A stretch of DNA of 64,000 bases from Geminicoccaceae bacterium. Its GTDB lineage: Bacteria; Pseudomonadota; Alphaproteobacteria; Geminicoccales; Geminicoccaceae. The stretch lies in NCBI GenBank assembly GCA_020638495.1, contig JACKIN010000015.1:34576-98575 (forward strand), in the 5' to 3' direction. Within the stretch, counting starts at the first letter, position 1. Each line of letters begins with the position of its first letter. The position numbers and the translations under genes were made by a program. The notes beneath the pieces were generated by a model. It ran no database searches. It was not told where the DNA came from and worked only from the letters and a program-made list of their open reading frames with translations. This document shows, one piece after another, positions 1 through 9,068 of the stretch.

Positions 1-1619
1 GTGATCGGCCGGCCCTCCAGGGCGCGGATGAGGAAATGCGCCACCCAGCCCTGGTCCTCGGTGCCGAGCTGGCGCGGGCCGCAGATGCAGCTCATGCGGA
101 GGACGGCCGTCGGCACGCCGAAGCTCCGGGCATAGTCGAGCATGTACTGATCCGCGGCACCCTTGGAGCAGCCATAGGGCGTGTGGAACGAGAGGGCGCG
201 CGTCTCGTCGATCCCGTGACAGCGAAGCCTGGGATCGCGCGGCAGCCACCTCTCCCCTTCCCGGATCAGCTCGACATTGCCCAAATCGCCGTAGACCTTG
301 TTGGTCGAGGCCATGATCACCGGCACCGGTCGCCGGCGCACGGCCTCCAGCAGGTTGATCGTCCCGGCGAGATTGACATCGAAATCGCCGAAGGGGTCGA
401 CGAGGCTCGTCGTCACCGCCGTCTGCGCCGCCATGTGGAAGACCGCGGCCGCGTCGGCCGCCGCGGCGGCAACGCCGTCGCGGTCGCGCAGATCGACCAG
501 CGCCGACGAGACGTGCCGCCGGTGGCGCTGCTCGAGCCAGGCGAGGTTGCGCTCGACCCCCGGCCGGGCCAGGGAATCCAGCACCAGCACATGCTCGCCC
601 TCCGCCGCCAGCCGGTCGGCGAGGTTCGAGCCGATGAAGCCGGCCCCGCCGGTCACCAGCACCGGCCGGGTGCCGACGATGGCCGGCGCCGGCGGTGCCC
701 GCTCGATCACCTCCGCCACCTTCGCGGGCCCGCCCTCGGCGAGCAGGCGAGCCAGCAGCTTGGGCCGGCCGGCCTTGTCGAAGAGCCCCATGTGGTAGTG
801 GCGCTCGTCGAAGCGCGGGCCTTCCTGGACGGCCACCTCGTCGGCGAGATCCTGCAGCATGTACCAGTAGACGCGGGCGAACGGTCCCCGGTGCAGCTCG
901 AGGAAGGCCCGCGCCTGGAGCGCCTCGTCGTGCCGCCAGGTGGCGTAGCCGGCTTCCGTCACCCAGAGCTCGACGGCCGGGTTGTGCCGGTCCAGCACCG
1001 CAAGCGCCTCCTCGGCGAGGCTGTTCCAGCCGGGCCAGCCCGCCGCCTCGGAATCCCAGGTGCCGGGAAAGCCGTGCAGGCCGAGCGCGTCGATCTCGCC
1101 GAGCACGCCCCGCCGGCCCATGAGCTCGAGCCAGTTCATGTCGGCGGGACAGGGGCCGCCCAGCACCACCTGCTTGCCGAGCCGCCGCCCCCAATGGGCC
1201 GCGGCCCCGACCATGGTCGCGAACTTCGACCAGTCGGTGTCGACGCGCCAGTCCCAGTCGAGCAGGTTGTTCGGCTCGTTCCAGAGCTCGACCGCGGCGA
1301 AATGGCGACCGTGCCGCTCGACCACGTGGTCGAGGAAGTCGGCGAACGCCTTGAGGTCGCGCGGCGGGCCGGCGACCGCCCCGGTCTCCGAGAGCGAGGG
1401 CGGCGTGTAGTGCAGGCAGGGCAGGAGCTCGACCTCGCCCGCCAGCCTCGGCAGGAGCCAGTCGTACCAGTCCCGCCCGCCCTCGGCATGGTAGTCCGCC
1501 CAGGAAAGATGCGTGCGCAGGCGGCTGCAACCGAGCCGGCGCAGCCGCTCGAGGCTCGCCTCGACCCGCGAATGGTCGCCCGGTCGGAACCATTCGACCA
1601 CGCCCAGCCCGGCGCTCAT
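1..1619 (-). CDS. Glycoside hydrolase (clan GH-A-like) fused to NAD-dependent epimerase/dehydratase, 3' end cut by window
   Basis: The frame is open from the ATG at 1619 to the window edge, giving about 539 residues without a stop. Residues 1 to about 310 resemble a retaining TIM-barrel glycosidase: LWNEPNN near residue 113 would be the acid/base Glu and WVTEAGY near 220 the nucleophile Glu. From about residue 321 an extended-SDR Rossmann domain begins (VTGGAGFIGSN), followed by the catalytic YGCSK near 480. So one chain would carry a sugar-cleaving and a sugar-nucleotide-epimerising domain. The ATG overlaps the stop of the next gene upstream (ATGA, 1616-1619), so the two epimerase genes are probably co-translated. 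The role in polysaccharide or nucleotide-sugar metabolism is inferred. The GH family is not resolved by eye. Confidence 0.8.
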   Translation of the reverse strand, partial: MSAGLGVVEWFRPGDHSRVEASLERLRRLGCSRLRTHLSWADYHAEGGRDWYDWLLPRLAGEVELLPCLHYTPPSLSETGAVAGPPRDLKAFADFLDHVVERHGRHFAAVELWNEPNNLLDWDWRVDTDWSKFATMVGAAAHWGRRLGKQVVLGGPCPADMNWLELMGRRGVLGEIDALGLHGFPGTWDSEAAGWPGWNSLAEEALAVLDRHNPAVELWVTEAGYATWRHDEALQARAFLELHRGPFARVYWYMLQDLADEVAVQEGPRFDERHYHMGLFDKAGRPKLLARLLAEGGPAKVAEVIERAPPAPAIVGTRPVLVTGGAGFIGSNLADRLAAEGEHVLVLDSLARPGVERNLAWLEQRHRRHVSSALVDLRDRDGVAAAAADAAAVFHMAAQTAVTTSLVDPFGDFDVNLAGTINLLEAVRRRPVPVIMASTNKVYGDLGNVELIREGERWLPRDPRLRCHGIDETRALSFHTPYGCSKGAADQYMLDYARSFGVPTAVLRMSCICGPRQLGTEDQGWVAHFLIRALEGRPI

Positions 1620-2716
1620 GCCACGAGACCCCGTTCCTCGAGCTCGCGCCGCGCCTCCTCGACCCGGTCCACCGCCCGTTGCCGTGCGACCCATGCCACC
1701 ACCTCGGCGAGCCCCTCGTCGAAGCCCGTCCTGGGGGCGTAGCCCAGCACCTCCCGCGCGGCGCCGATGTCGGCGAAGCAATGGCGGATGTCGCCGGCCC
1801 GCGCCTTGCCGGTGATCAGCGGGCGGATGTCCGGCCGCCCCATCGCGGCCGCGAGCCGGCTCGCCACCTCGGCGATCGAGACGTCGACGCCGCTGCCGAT
1901 GTTGAAGGTCCGCCCGGCGGCGGCAGGCGTCTCCAGCGCCAGGGCGAAGGCTTCCGCCACGTCGTCCACATGGACGAAATCGCGCCGCTGCTCGCCGTCC
2001 TCGAACACCATGGGCGCCTGGCCGTTGAGCAGCCGGGCCGCGAAGATCGCGAGCACGCCCGTGTAGGGGTTGGAGAGCGCCTGCCCCGAGCCGTAGACGT
2101 TGAACAGCCGCAACGCCACGCCGGCCATGCCGTAGGCCTTCGCCACGACATGTGTGAGCCGCTCCTGCGCGTACTTGTTGAGGGCGTAGACCGAGGCCAG
2201 CGACGGCGCCTTCCACTCCGGCGTCGGCACCGGCACCAGCGGCAGACCAGCCCCGTCGAGAGGGTCCCAGCCGCCGCCCGCCGGCCGCGGCCGCTCGACG
2301 TCGGCGCGGATACGGCCGCCCCGCTCACGATAGAGGCCCTCGCCGTAGACGCTCATCGAGGAGGCGGTGACCACCCGCTCGACCGGCCGCTCGACCAGCT
2401 TCTGGAACAGCGTGGCGGTGCCGAGCTCGTTCACCCCGACATAACGCTCGATCTCGTACATGCTCTGCCCGACGCCGACCTCGGCCGCCAGATGTACGAC
2501 CGCGTCCATGCCGGCGAGCGCCCTGCCGACCACCTCGCCGTCACGCACGTCGCCGACCCGCAGCTCGACATCGGCCAGCGCCGGCCGTCCGCCGCCATGC
2601 ACCTGCTCGATGAGCGCATCGAGCACCCGCACCTCGTGGCCGCGCGCCAGAAGCGCCGCCACCACCCGCCGGCCGATGAAGCCGGCGCCACCGGTCACCA
2701 GAACCCTGGACACCAT
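1616..2716 (-). CDS. NAD-dependent epimerase/dehydratase (extended SDR, nucleotide-sugar)
   Basis: This is a 366-residue extended short-chain dehydrogenase. The N-terminal VTGGAGFIGRR is the NAD-binding glycine motif and YALNK near residue 180 is the active-site YxxxK. The internal FNVYGSGQ and the DFVHVDDVAEA block are typical of UDP-glucose 4-epimerase or dTDP-glucose 4,6-dehydratase relatives. It probably interconverts a nucleotide sugar in the cytoplasm. It is coupled by a 4-base ATGA overlap to the hydrolase/epimerase fusion downstream, which suggests the two work on the same sugar. The substrate cannot be told from sequence. Confidence 0.85.
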   Translation of the reverse strand: MVSRVLVTGGAGFIGRRVVAALLARGHEVRVLDALIEQVHGGGRPALADVELRVGDVRDGEVVGRALAGMDAVVHLAAEVGVGQSMYEIERYVGVNELGTATLFQKLVERPVERVVTASSMSVYGEGLYRERGGRIRADVERPRPAGGGWDPLDGAGLPLVPVPTPEWKAPSLASVYALNKYAQERLTHVVAKAYGMAGVALRLFNVYGSGQALSNPYTGVLAIFAARLLNGQAPMVFEDGEQRRDFVHVDDVAEAFALALETPAAAGRTFNIGSGVDVSIAEVASRLAAAMGRPDIRPLITGKARAGDIRHCFADIGAAREVLGYAPRTGFDEGLAEVVAWVARQRAVDRVEEARRELEERGLVA

Positions 2717-2746
2717 GTTCCGCCCACCCTTCGAGGAGATGCCGTC

Positions 2747-3028
2747 TCAGCGCTCGACGAACTTGAAGAAACGGCTGGTCGAGCCGTCCGCCGTCTTGTC
2801 CTGGTGCAGGAAGGCCAGCCGGTTTTGGTCGAAGATCTCGAAGAACGCCTCCCAGGAGAGCTCCTCGAGCGCCTCGTCCGGCTCCCGGAAATCGATCCTG
2901 AGGATGCCCCCGCTGCCGCTGCCGGGCTCGCCCCCGGCGGTCGCCTTCACCCTGGCCGGCCGACCGTCACGCGCCTCGACCCAGCGCCGGATCGTGGCAT
3001 GATCGGTCGTCGTCGTGGCCTCGCTCAT
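2747..3028 (-). CDS. Small conserved protein of unknown function (93 aa)
   Basis: This is a 93-residue soluble protein with no membrane segment. The pattern TIRRWVEARDGRPA at the N-terminus, GILRIDF in the middle and SWEAFFEIFDQN...FLHQDKTADG at the C-terminus matches, from memory, a widespread uncharacterised bacterial family of about 90-110 residues. That family is sometimes mislabelled as a glucan branching enzyme. It lies 30 bp upstream of the epimerase gene on the same strand and may share its transcript. No function can be assigned. Confidence 0.7.
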   Translation of the reverse strand: MSEATTTTDHATIRRWVEARDGRPARVKATAGGEPGSGSGGILRIDFREPDEALEELSWEAFFEIFDQNRLAFLHQDKTADGSTSRFFKFVER

Positions 3029-3183
3029 CGCCGTTCTCCCGCAGTCCCGGACATTGCTGCCGTCGTGGACGCCAGAACGTTCGATGCGCAGCCGCGTTCC
3101 CTCGGGTTCGTGTAGCGGCGGTCACAGCCGGGCGTGCTATGATCGGAACAGAAATGGGCCATTCCGCAAGGGGGAGGAAACCC

Positions 3184-4998
3184 ATGGCGAAGACGACGAT
3201 CGCTTCCGCGTCGAGGCTCGGCCTCGGCTCGCTCGCCGGCGCCCTTCTCGCCGGCAGCGCCTTTGCCCAACCCGCGACACCCGACATCAGCGAGCTGCTC
3301 GACCCGGCCAGGGTCGCCGCCAGCGCCTGCGGCGGGCTGCGCTACGCCAGGAACGAGCTCTTCAAGCCGGGCGTCCAGCTCGCGGCGCTCGCCAGCCCGG
3401 CTGCCGCCGTCGAGGCGTCGCCCGGGTCGCCACTACCGATCCTCGACGGCCTCGGCCCCGACCGGCTCCAGGCGACCACCAGGAGCGACGAGGCCAGAGC
3501 CCTGGCCGCCCAGGGCTATGCCTGGCTCATGGGCTTCAACCACCGGCTCGCCGCCGCGTATTTCCGCGCTGCCCAGGCGGCCGATCCCGGCTGCGCCATC
3601 TGCTACTGGGGCGAGGCCTACGCGCTCGGCCCCAACATCAACGACGCCATGCATGCCGATGCCGTCCGGCCGGCCTTCCAGGCCATGGCCATGGCGACGC
3701 TGCTCATCGAGGGTGCGAGCCCGCGCGAGCAGGCGCTGATCCGGGCGCTGAAGACCCGCTACAGCATGGCCGCCGACGCCGACCGCGCCGCCCTCGACCA
3801 GGCCTACGCCGACGCCATGCTGGCCGCCGCCGACGCCCACCCCGACGACGTCGAGCTCTTGGTGCTCGCCGCCGAGGCGGTCATGAACAGCCAGCCCTGG
3901 GACTACTGGGAGGCCGACGGGGTCACGCCCAAGGGCCGCGCCGGCCGGCTGGTCGCCCTGCTCGAGACAGCGCTTGCCGCCGACCCCGATCATCCCCACG
4001 CCATCCACCTCTATATCCACACCGTCGAGGCCTCTTCCGACCCGGCGCGCGCCGAGCCGCATGCCGACCGGCTGGCCGCCCTGATGCCGACCGCCGGGCA
4101 CGTCGTCCACATGCCGGCCCACATCTACTACCGCGTCGGCCGCTACCAGGATTCGCTCGCCACCAACATCGCCGCCGCCGAGGCCGACGAGGCGCTCTTC
4201 GCCGAATGGCAGGCCGCCGGGGAGGAAGGGGGCCTCTACCGGTTCGGCTACTACCCGCACAACGTCCACTTCGTCCTGACCAGCGCCACCATGGCGGGCG
4301 ACGCCATCTCCGCCATGGCGGCCGCCCACAAGCTCGCCGCCGTCATGTCCGACGAGGTGACGGCCGAGGTCGCCTGGGTCCAGGCGATCAGGACCGCCCC
4401 CTTCACCGCCACGGCCCAGCTCGGCGATCTCGAGACCGTCATCGCCCTCCCCGACCCGGGCGACGCCATGCCCTTCGTCAAGGGCCTCTGGCACTACGCC
4501 AGGGGCGTGGCCCTCGCCCGCGCCGGCGACGGCGAGGCCGCCGCCGGCGAAGCCGCCGCGATCGAGGCCCTGGCGCTGGACCCGCAACTCCAGCTCCTGG
4601 TCGAGCAATATGTCCCCGCCCCGGACCTGCTCGCCCTCGCCGCCCATGTCGTCCGCGCCAGGATCGCCGTCGCCGCCGGCGACTTCGCCACGGCCGAGAG
4701 CCGGCTGCTCGAAGCCGTCGCCCTGCAGGCGACCGTGCCCTACATGGAGCCGCCCTACTGGCACTACCCGGTGGTGCAGACCCTGGCCGCGGTCGAGCTC
4801 ATGGCCGGCGAGCCCGAGGCCGCATCCCGGCACTTCCAGGATGCGCTCATGGCCACCCCCAACAATGGCTGGTCGCTCTTCGGCCTGATGGAGGCGCAGC
4901 GCGCCATGGGCGACGAGGCGGGTGCCAAGGTCACGGCCGACCTCCTCGACCGGGCCTGGGTCGGCCCGCGCGAGCTGTTGCAGGTCGAGCGACTCTGA
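3184..4998 (+). CDS. Secreted/periplasmic TPR-repeat protein
   Basis: The protein has 604 residues. The ATG at 3184 is preferred because a GGGGGAGG ribosome site lies just upstream and it gives a clean signal peptide ending SAFAQP; the upstream ATG at 3139 would bury that signal. The body is Ala-rich helical repeats, including GYAWLMGFNHRLAAAYF, a CAICYWGEAYALGPN segment and HIYYRVGRYQDSL, which read as tetratricopeptide-type units. Such proteins usually scaffold other proteins in the periplasm. It is followed 14 bp later by a FecR-type gene and then a cyclase, so a signalling or envelope-sensing role is possible but inferred. Confidence 0.75.
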   Translation: MAKTTIASASRLGLGSLAGALLAGSAFAQPATPDISELLDPARVAASACGGLRYARNELFKPGVQLAALASPAAAVEASPGSPLPILDGLGPDRLQATTRSDEARALAAQGYAWLMGFNHRLAAAYFRAAQAADPGCAICYWGEAYALGPNINDAMHADAVRPAFQAMAMATLLIEGASPREQALIRALKTRYSMAADADRAALDQAYADAMLAAADAHPDDVELLVLAAEAVMNSQPWDYWEADGVTPKGRAGRLVALLETALAADPDHPHAIHLYIHTVEASSDPARAEPHADRLAALMPTAGHVVHMPAHIYYRVGRYQDSLATNIAAAEADEALFAEWQAAGEEGGLYRFGYYPHNVHFVLTSATMAGDAISAMAAAHKLAAVMSDEVTAEVAWVQAIRTAPFTATAQLGDLETVIALPDPGDAMPFVKGLWHYARGVALARAGDGEAAAGEAAAIEALALDPQLQLLVEQYVPAPDLLALAAHVVRARIAVAAGDFATAESRLLEAVALQATVPYMEPPYWHYPVVQTLAAVELMAGEPEAASRHFQDALMATPNNGWSLFGLMEAQRAMGDEAGAKVTADLLDRAWVGPRELLQVERL

Positions 4999-5012
4999 GC
5001 CACGATCCAGCC

Positions 5013-5681
5013 ATGGCCGCCCCTCCGCCCCCCTGGCGTCCGAACCGCCGCCGTTGCCTCCAGTGGGGCTTGCAGCGAGGCCTCGGCTTCGTCCTGGCCG
5101 TGGCGGTGCTCGCCCGCGGCGGCCCCGCCCTCGCCGCCGAGGCCGGCGTCGTCGCCTGGCTGCGCGGCACCGCCACCGCCACCAGCGGCGGCAGCACCCG
5201 CATCCTCCATGTCGGTGCCGTGGTGCAGGAGGGCGACGAGCTGCGCACCCTCGAGCACGCCAGGATCAGCCTCCAGCTCGCCGGCGGCGCCACCCTCGCC
5301 ATCGGCGAGGCGAGCCGCCTCACCGTCACCCGCCAGACGGCCTCGCCCACGGGCGGCGGCAGCGTCGTCCTCGATCTCCTCGACGGCATCGTCCGCGCCG
5401 TGCTCGGCCCCGCCCGGCCGGACATCTTCGAGGTGCGCGGCCGGGCCGCCGTCGCCGCCGCCCGCGCCACCGACTTCATCGTCGAAAGCACGAGCACCAC
5501 CACCGCCGTCTTCACCGCCGCCGGCACCGTCGCCGTCACCGCCGTGGATGCCGCCGGCGAGGTGGTGCTCACCGCCGGCCAGGGCGTCGACGCGACCCTT
5601 GGCGAGCCGCTCGGCCCCGTCAAGGAGTGGGGTGCGGGCCGCATCGCCGAGTTCGAGGCCAGGACCGCGGTCGGCCGTTGA
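5013..5681 (+). CDS. FecR-domain protein with signal peptide
   Basis: The product has 222 residues. The hydrophobic N-terminus (LGFVLAVAVLA...GPALAAEAG) looks like a signal peptide. The rest fits a FecR/LysM-free beta domain: GTATATSGGSTRILHVGAVVQEGDELRT, then RISLQLAGGATLAIGEASRLTV, and VRGRAAVAAARATDF. FecR domains are periplasmic sensor or anchoring modules. The stop (TGA 5679-5681) overlaps by one base the start of the downstream CHASE2 cyclase, which implies tight coupling. A sensory partnership with the cyclase is the natural inference; FecR proteins beside CHASE2 proteins are seen in other bacteria. Confidence 0.75.
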   Translation: MAAPPPPWRPNRRRCLQWGLQRGLGFVLAVAVLARGGPALAAEAGVVAWLRGTATATSGGSTRILHVGAVVQEGDELRTLEHARISLQLAGGATLAIGEASRLTVTRQTASPTGGGSVVLDLLDGIVRAVLGPARPDIFEVRGRAAVAAARATDFIVESTSTTTAVFTAAGTVAVTAVDAAGEVVLTAGQGVDATLGEPLGPVKEWGAGRIAEFEARTAVGR

Positions 5682-7585
5682 TGCGGCTGATCGGCCCGGC
5701 CGTCCTCGCCTTCCTCCTGGCCCTGGCCGGCTCTTACGTCCGCTGGCAGGACAGTGGCGTCTTCCGCGAGCTCGACTATGCGACATTCGACTGGCGCCTC
5801 AGGCTGCGACCACCAGTAGCGCCCGGCGACCAGGTGGTGATCCTCGTCATCGACGACGCCACGCTGCAGCGCCTCGGCCACTGGCCGCCGCCCAGGGCCG
5901 AGCTCGCAGCGACGCTCGAAGCGCTCGGCGAGGCCGGAGCCGCCGTCATCGCCCTCGACCTCCTGCTGCTCGAGGAAGCCACCCCGGCCGGCGACGCCGA
6001 CCCCGGCCACACCCTCGTCACCGCCCTGCACCGGAGCCCGAAGCCCGTCCTCGCCATGGCCTTCGGCTTCGCCGAGCCGGCCGACATCACCCTAGCCGAC
6101 CGGCTGGCGCTGGCCAGCAACGCCATTCCCATCGTCCGCACCTCGCCCGACGCCGTCGATCTCCTGGGCGAGCCCGCCGGCGCGTATCTCCCCTTCGCAC
6201 CACTCGGCGAGATAGCCGCCCTCGGCCACGTCAACGTCTTCGTCGAGCCCGATGGCGAGCTGCGCTTCCTCGCGCCCGCCATCCGTTTCGACGGCGCCTG
6301 GCACCCGTCCTTGCCCGTGCAGGCCGCGATCCGCCTTCTGGACCTGCCGCGCGACGCGATCGTCCTCGATGTCGGCCGCAGCCTCCGCCTCGGCGACGTC
6401 ACCGCCCCGCTCGACCGGCAGTCGCGGCTGGTGCTCGACCCGTACGGCCCGCCCGGCACGTTCCCGCAGCATTCGCTCATCGATCTCCTCGACGGCCGCC
6501 TCGACCCTTCGCTCCTCGCCGGCCGTGTCGTCCTGGTGGGTGCCACCGCCACCGGGGTCCGCGACCGCTTCGGCACCGCCTTCCACCCGCAGGTCCCGGG
6601 CGTCGAGATCTTCGCCAACGCCCTCGACAACCTGCTCACCGGCCGCTTCATCGACCGCTCGACGGACGTGCGCCATCTCGACCTCGCCCTGATCGCTCTC
6701 GGCACCGCCTCGGGCCTGCTCATGCTGGCCCCCCTGCCCGCACCCGTGCTCATCCTCATCGCCGGCCTGCTGGTCGCGCTGCCCTTCGCCATCGGCGCCG
6801 TGGCGCTGGCCTTCTGGGGTCTCTGGCTCAACGTCGTCTTCGCCACGCTGGGTGTGGTCGGCACCGCCGGCACGGCGCTCGCCTGGCGCGCCTTTCGCCT
6901 CTACCGCCGGAGCCGGCGCAGCGAGGCCCGAAGCCGCCACCTCGAGCGCTACGTGCCGTCCCTGCTCCGCGACCGCACGGCCGAAGGGGCCGCCTTGGTC
7001 GAGCGCAGCCAGCTCGCCGCCATCCTCTTCTGCGACCTCGAAGGCTTCACGAGAGCCGCCGAGACCATCGACCCCGACCGCCTGCAGCCGCTCCTCCAGA
7101 GCTACTACGCCCTGGTCGAGAAGGCCGCGAGCGCCACGAGCGGCGTGGTCGCCGGCTTCAGCGGCGACGGCGCCATGCTGATCTTCGGCCTGCCCGAGCC
7201 CGCCGCCGACGACCCCGCCCGCGCCATCCAGTGCGGCAAAACCCTCCTCCAGGCCATCCCCGCCTGGCAAAAGGAGGCCGAAGCCGCCGGCCTCGGCGGC
7301 CTTCGCCTCCATGTCGGCATCAATTACGGCCGCGTCCGCATCGGCCATGTCGGCGGCGGCGACCAGGTCCAGCTCACCGCCAATGGCGACGTCGTCAACG
7401 TCGCCTCCCGCCTCCAGGCCATGACCCGCGAAACCAAAACCGACATGCTCGTCGCCGCCACCGCCGTCGAGACCACAAGAGCCCAGCAAGGCGACGCCGC
7501 CACCGAGGGCCTGACGCCGCTGCCGCCGCTGCAGCTGCGCGGGCGGGCGACAAAGGTGGCGGTGTGGGCTTGGTCGGCGGGGTGA
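5681..7585 (+). CDS. CHASE2-domain class III adenylate/guanylate cyclase
   Basis: The protein has 634 residues, and its ATG at 5681 overlaps the FecR stop. An N-terminal membrane segment (PAVLAFLLALAGS) is followed by a CHASE2-type extracytoplasmic domain (LDYATFDWRLRLRPP, VILVIDDATLQRLGHWP). Two or three membrane helices follow around residues 340-400. The C-terminal class III cyclase domain keeps the metal-binding Asp pair, FCDLEGFT and FSGDGAMLIFG, plus INYGRVRIGHVG. It should make cAMP or cGMP in the cytoplasm in response to a periplasmic signal. Nucleotide specificity was not resolved. Confidence 0.88.
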   Translation: MRLIGPAVLAFLLALAGSYVRWQDSGVFRELDYATFDWRLRLRPPVAPGDQVVILVIDDATLQRLGHWPPPRAELAATLEALGEAGAAVIALDLLLLEEATPAGDADPGHTLVTALHRSPKPVLAMAFGFAEPADITLADRLALASNAIPIVRTSPDAVDLLGEPAGAYLPFAPLGEIAALGHVNVFVEPDGELRFLAPAIRFDGAWHPSLPVQAAIRLLDLPRDAIVLDVGRSLRLGDVTAPLDRQSRLVLDPYGPPGTFPQHSLIDLLDGRLDPSLLAGRVVLVGATATGVRDRFGTAFHPQVPGVEIFANALDNLLTGRFIDRSTDVRHLDLALIALGTASGLLMLAPLPAPVLILIAGLLVALPFAIGAVALAFWGLWLNVVFATLGVVGTAGTALAWRAFRLYRRSRRSEARSRHLERYVPSLLRDRTAEGAALVERSQLAAILFCDLEGFTRAAETIDPDRLQPLLQSYYALVEKAASATSGVVAGFSGDGAMLIFGLPEPAADDPARAIQCGKTLLQAIPAWQKEAEAAGLGGLRLHVGINYGRVRIGHVGGGDQVQLTANGDVVNVASRLQAMTRETKTDMLVAATAVETTRAQQGDAATEGLTPLPPLQLRGRATKVAVWAWSAG

Positions 7586-7922
7586 CCCTGTCAGAAGGGC
7601 ATAACCTAGCCACTATTTATGAAGGGTGCGAAGGTAACCACAGCCAAAGTCGCCTGAAATACCTGCTCAACGCGGCAGTGTCAGGTCAATACCAGCTCTG
7701 TGCACAATACCAGATCTGCACAAATTCTATGCGCATCGATGGAGATACATTATAGAAATAAATTAGTGAGTCACACCAATTAATGTTTAATATTATAGCA
7801 TATCAATTCTTACAATTATCTGTATATACATTATTAATAGCACAACTCGATTTCAATGTTAATCAACCATCTCAAATATAATTAAATTACAAATAATATT
7901 ATCCGCTTGAAATTCTTTATAT
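7586..7922. other. AT-rich intergenic stretch at the left edge of an accessory pocket
   Basis: This gap holds no convincing gene. Composition drops sharply: the first 150 bases are mixed, and from about 7750 onward the sequence is mostly A and T, matching the AT-rich gene that follows and unlike the G+C-rich cyclase before it. It contains a short tandem duplication at 7687-7718. No clear hairpin terminator or transposase remnant was seen. Confidence 0.6.
7687..7718. repeat. Short direct repeat, 14 bp at 18-bp spacing
   Basis: CAATACCAGCTCTG (7687-7700) and CAATACCAGATCTG (7705-7718) differ by one base and start 18 bp apart. They lie where base composition changes from chromosome-like to AT-rich. 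They may be operator half-sites or a junction scar; nothing in the sequence decides this. Confidence 0.5.
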
Positions 7923-9068
7923 TTATCTAATTTGAGATATGGCAAGTTTAGTTTCTTTCGCTAGCATTTTAAGCAAAATACTTTCAATAAATTCTTCATG
8001 CGGTATTAATTCCGTCGCACTAGCATGATATACGGTGTGAACAATTTTCCCCCTGGCTTTATTTAACTTACTTAATTTAAGTTTTACTTCATCTATATCT
8101 ATTTCAAGAATAGCCGCAATGCGATTTGCAACACCCTCATTTCTTGACATTATACGCATTCTATTAACATCTCTTATCGCTTCCAAGAAGGTTTTTTTCT
8201 TATGAGATGGAATATCGAGAAGAATTTCAATAATTTCTTGGGCACCACTCAACTCATCTTTATCGAGAATGTGCTCGGGTCGCAACCCATCTGACATGAG
8301 ATCTTCTACGGCCGCCCAGCCAATTGCGATCCGAGCAATACTTGATCTCTGATTGTAAAAATTCTGCAATCCTTTCGCAACCCTTTTAGCCTCTGGAATT
8401 TTAATTTTCTCCTCGACTACCCGCAATTCTTCTTGATCAACTATTCCAACCTTACGGTGCGTCGGGAGAATCTCAAATATAAAATTTCCTAAAACATTTT
8501 TACCCGTTTTATGATAACTTACAGAGTTAATATAAAAGATATTTATTCCAGACCTATATAAAAGCGATAGCGCCAAACATGTAACTTCAAGCTCTTCGAG
8601 AAGATTTTTCTTTGAGCCAAAACGATCATTTACGTGTCGCACACGCATTTCAACTGAGTCTTCAAACTTTTCCGAAAGTTCTACCTCAGCATCAAATTTT
8701 TCTTCTATTATACGACAAATGTTAGAAAAATCGTAGTGCGCATCTCCTTCTTCTTTCCGATAATTAATAGATAAATACGCAAGCAAAGATACTTCATCTC
8801 CAGCCGAATCACTTAAATCTTTCAAATATGCATGAGACTCATCGTCGCTGAAAAAATATAGCATGCCCTGCCCATCAGTAGGACGTCGCAAAACAGCTCT
8901 AAAAAGTTTGCCATTACATGCTAGATCAATTTCTTTTTGGGGCAGCTTATGCTGCTTTGCAGCATTCTCGTCCAACTGATTAACTGGCGGAATAAAAAGG
9001 TAACCTTCTTTCTCGATTAGGTCCCACACTGACATGCGGAGTATAGGTGTACCTCCCTCTTGAACCAT
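7923..9068 (-). CDS. HEPN-like (ApeA-type) protein, AT-rich, probably horizontally acquired
   Basis: The product is 381 residues with no membrane segments. I do not recognise the N-terminal two-thirds. The C-terminal part from about residue 235 is helical and carries IGWAAVEDLMSDG and, at residues 339-344, RGKIVH, an R-x4-H motif. This arrangement matches what I recall of Apea-like HEPN domains, whose R-x4-6-H motif is the RNase active site in toxins and abortive-infection proteins. Codon use is AT-rich (AAA, TTA, ATA common), unlike every neighbour. A GGAGG lies about 12 bases upstream of the ATG at 9068; an alternative ATG is at 9035. A defence RNase role is inferred. Confidence 0.6.
   Translation of the reverse strand: MVQEGGTPILRMSVWDLIEKEGYLFIPPVNQLDENAAKQHKLPQKEIDLACNGKLFRAVLRRPTDGQGMLYFFSDDESHAYLKDLSDSAGDEVSLLAYLSINYRKEEGDAHYDFSNICRIIEEKFDAEVELSEKFEDSVEMRVRHVNDRFGSKKNLLEELEVTCLALSLLYRSGINIFYINSVSYHKTGKNVLGNFIFEILPTHRKVGIVDQEELRVVEEKIKIPEAKRVAKGLQNFYNQRSSIARIAIGWAAVEDLMSDGLRPEHILDKDELSGAQEIIEILLDIPSHKKKTFLEAIRDVNRMRIMSRNEGVANRIAAILEIDIDEVKLKLSKLNKARGKIVHTVYHASATELIPHEEFIESILLKMLAKETKLAISQIR

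Noticed and set aside
36..1742. 568-residue open frame on the plus strand
   Set aside because: It is the antisense shadow of the minus-strand glycosidase/epimerase fusion. Its translation is Arg/Pro/His-rich with no motifs, while the minus strand shows clear catalytic motifs.
3433..4833. 466-residue minus-strand frame inside the TPR gene
   Set aside because: Gly/Val-rich translation without motifs, typical of shadows in GC-rich genes.
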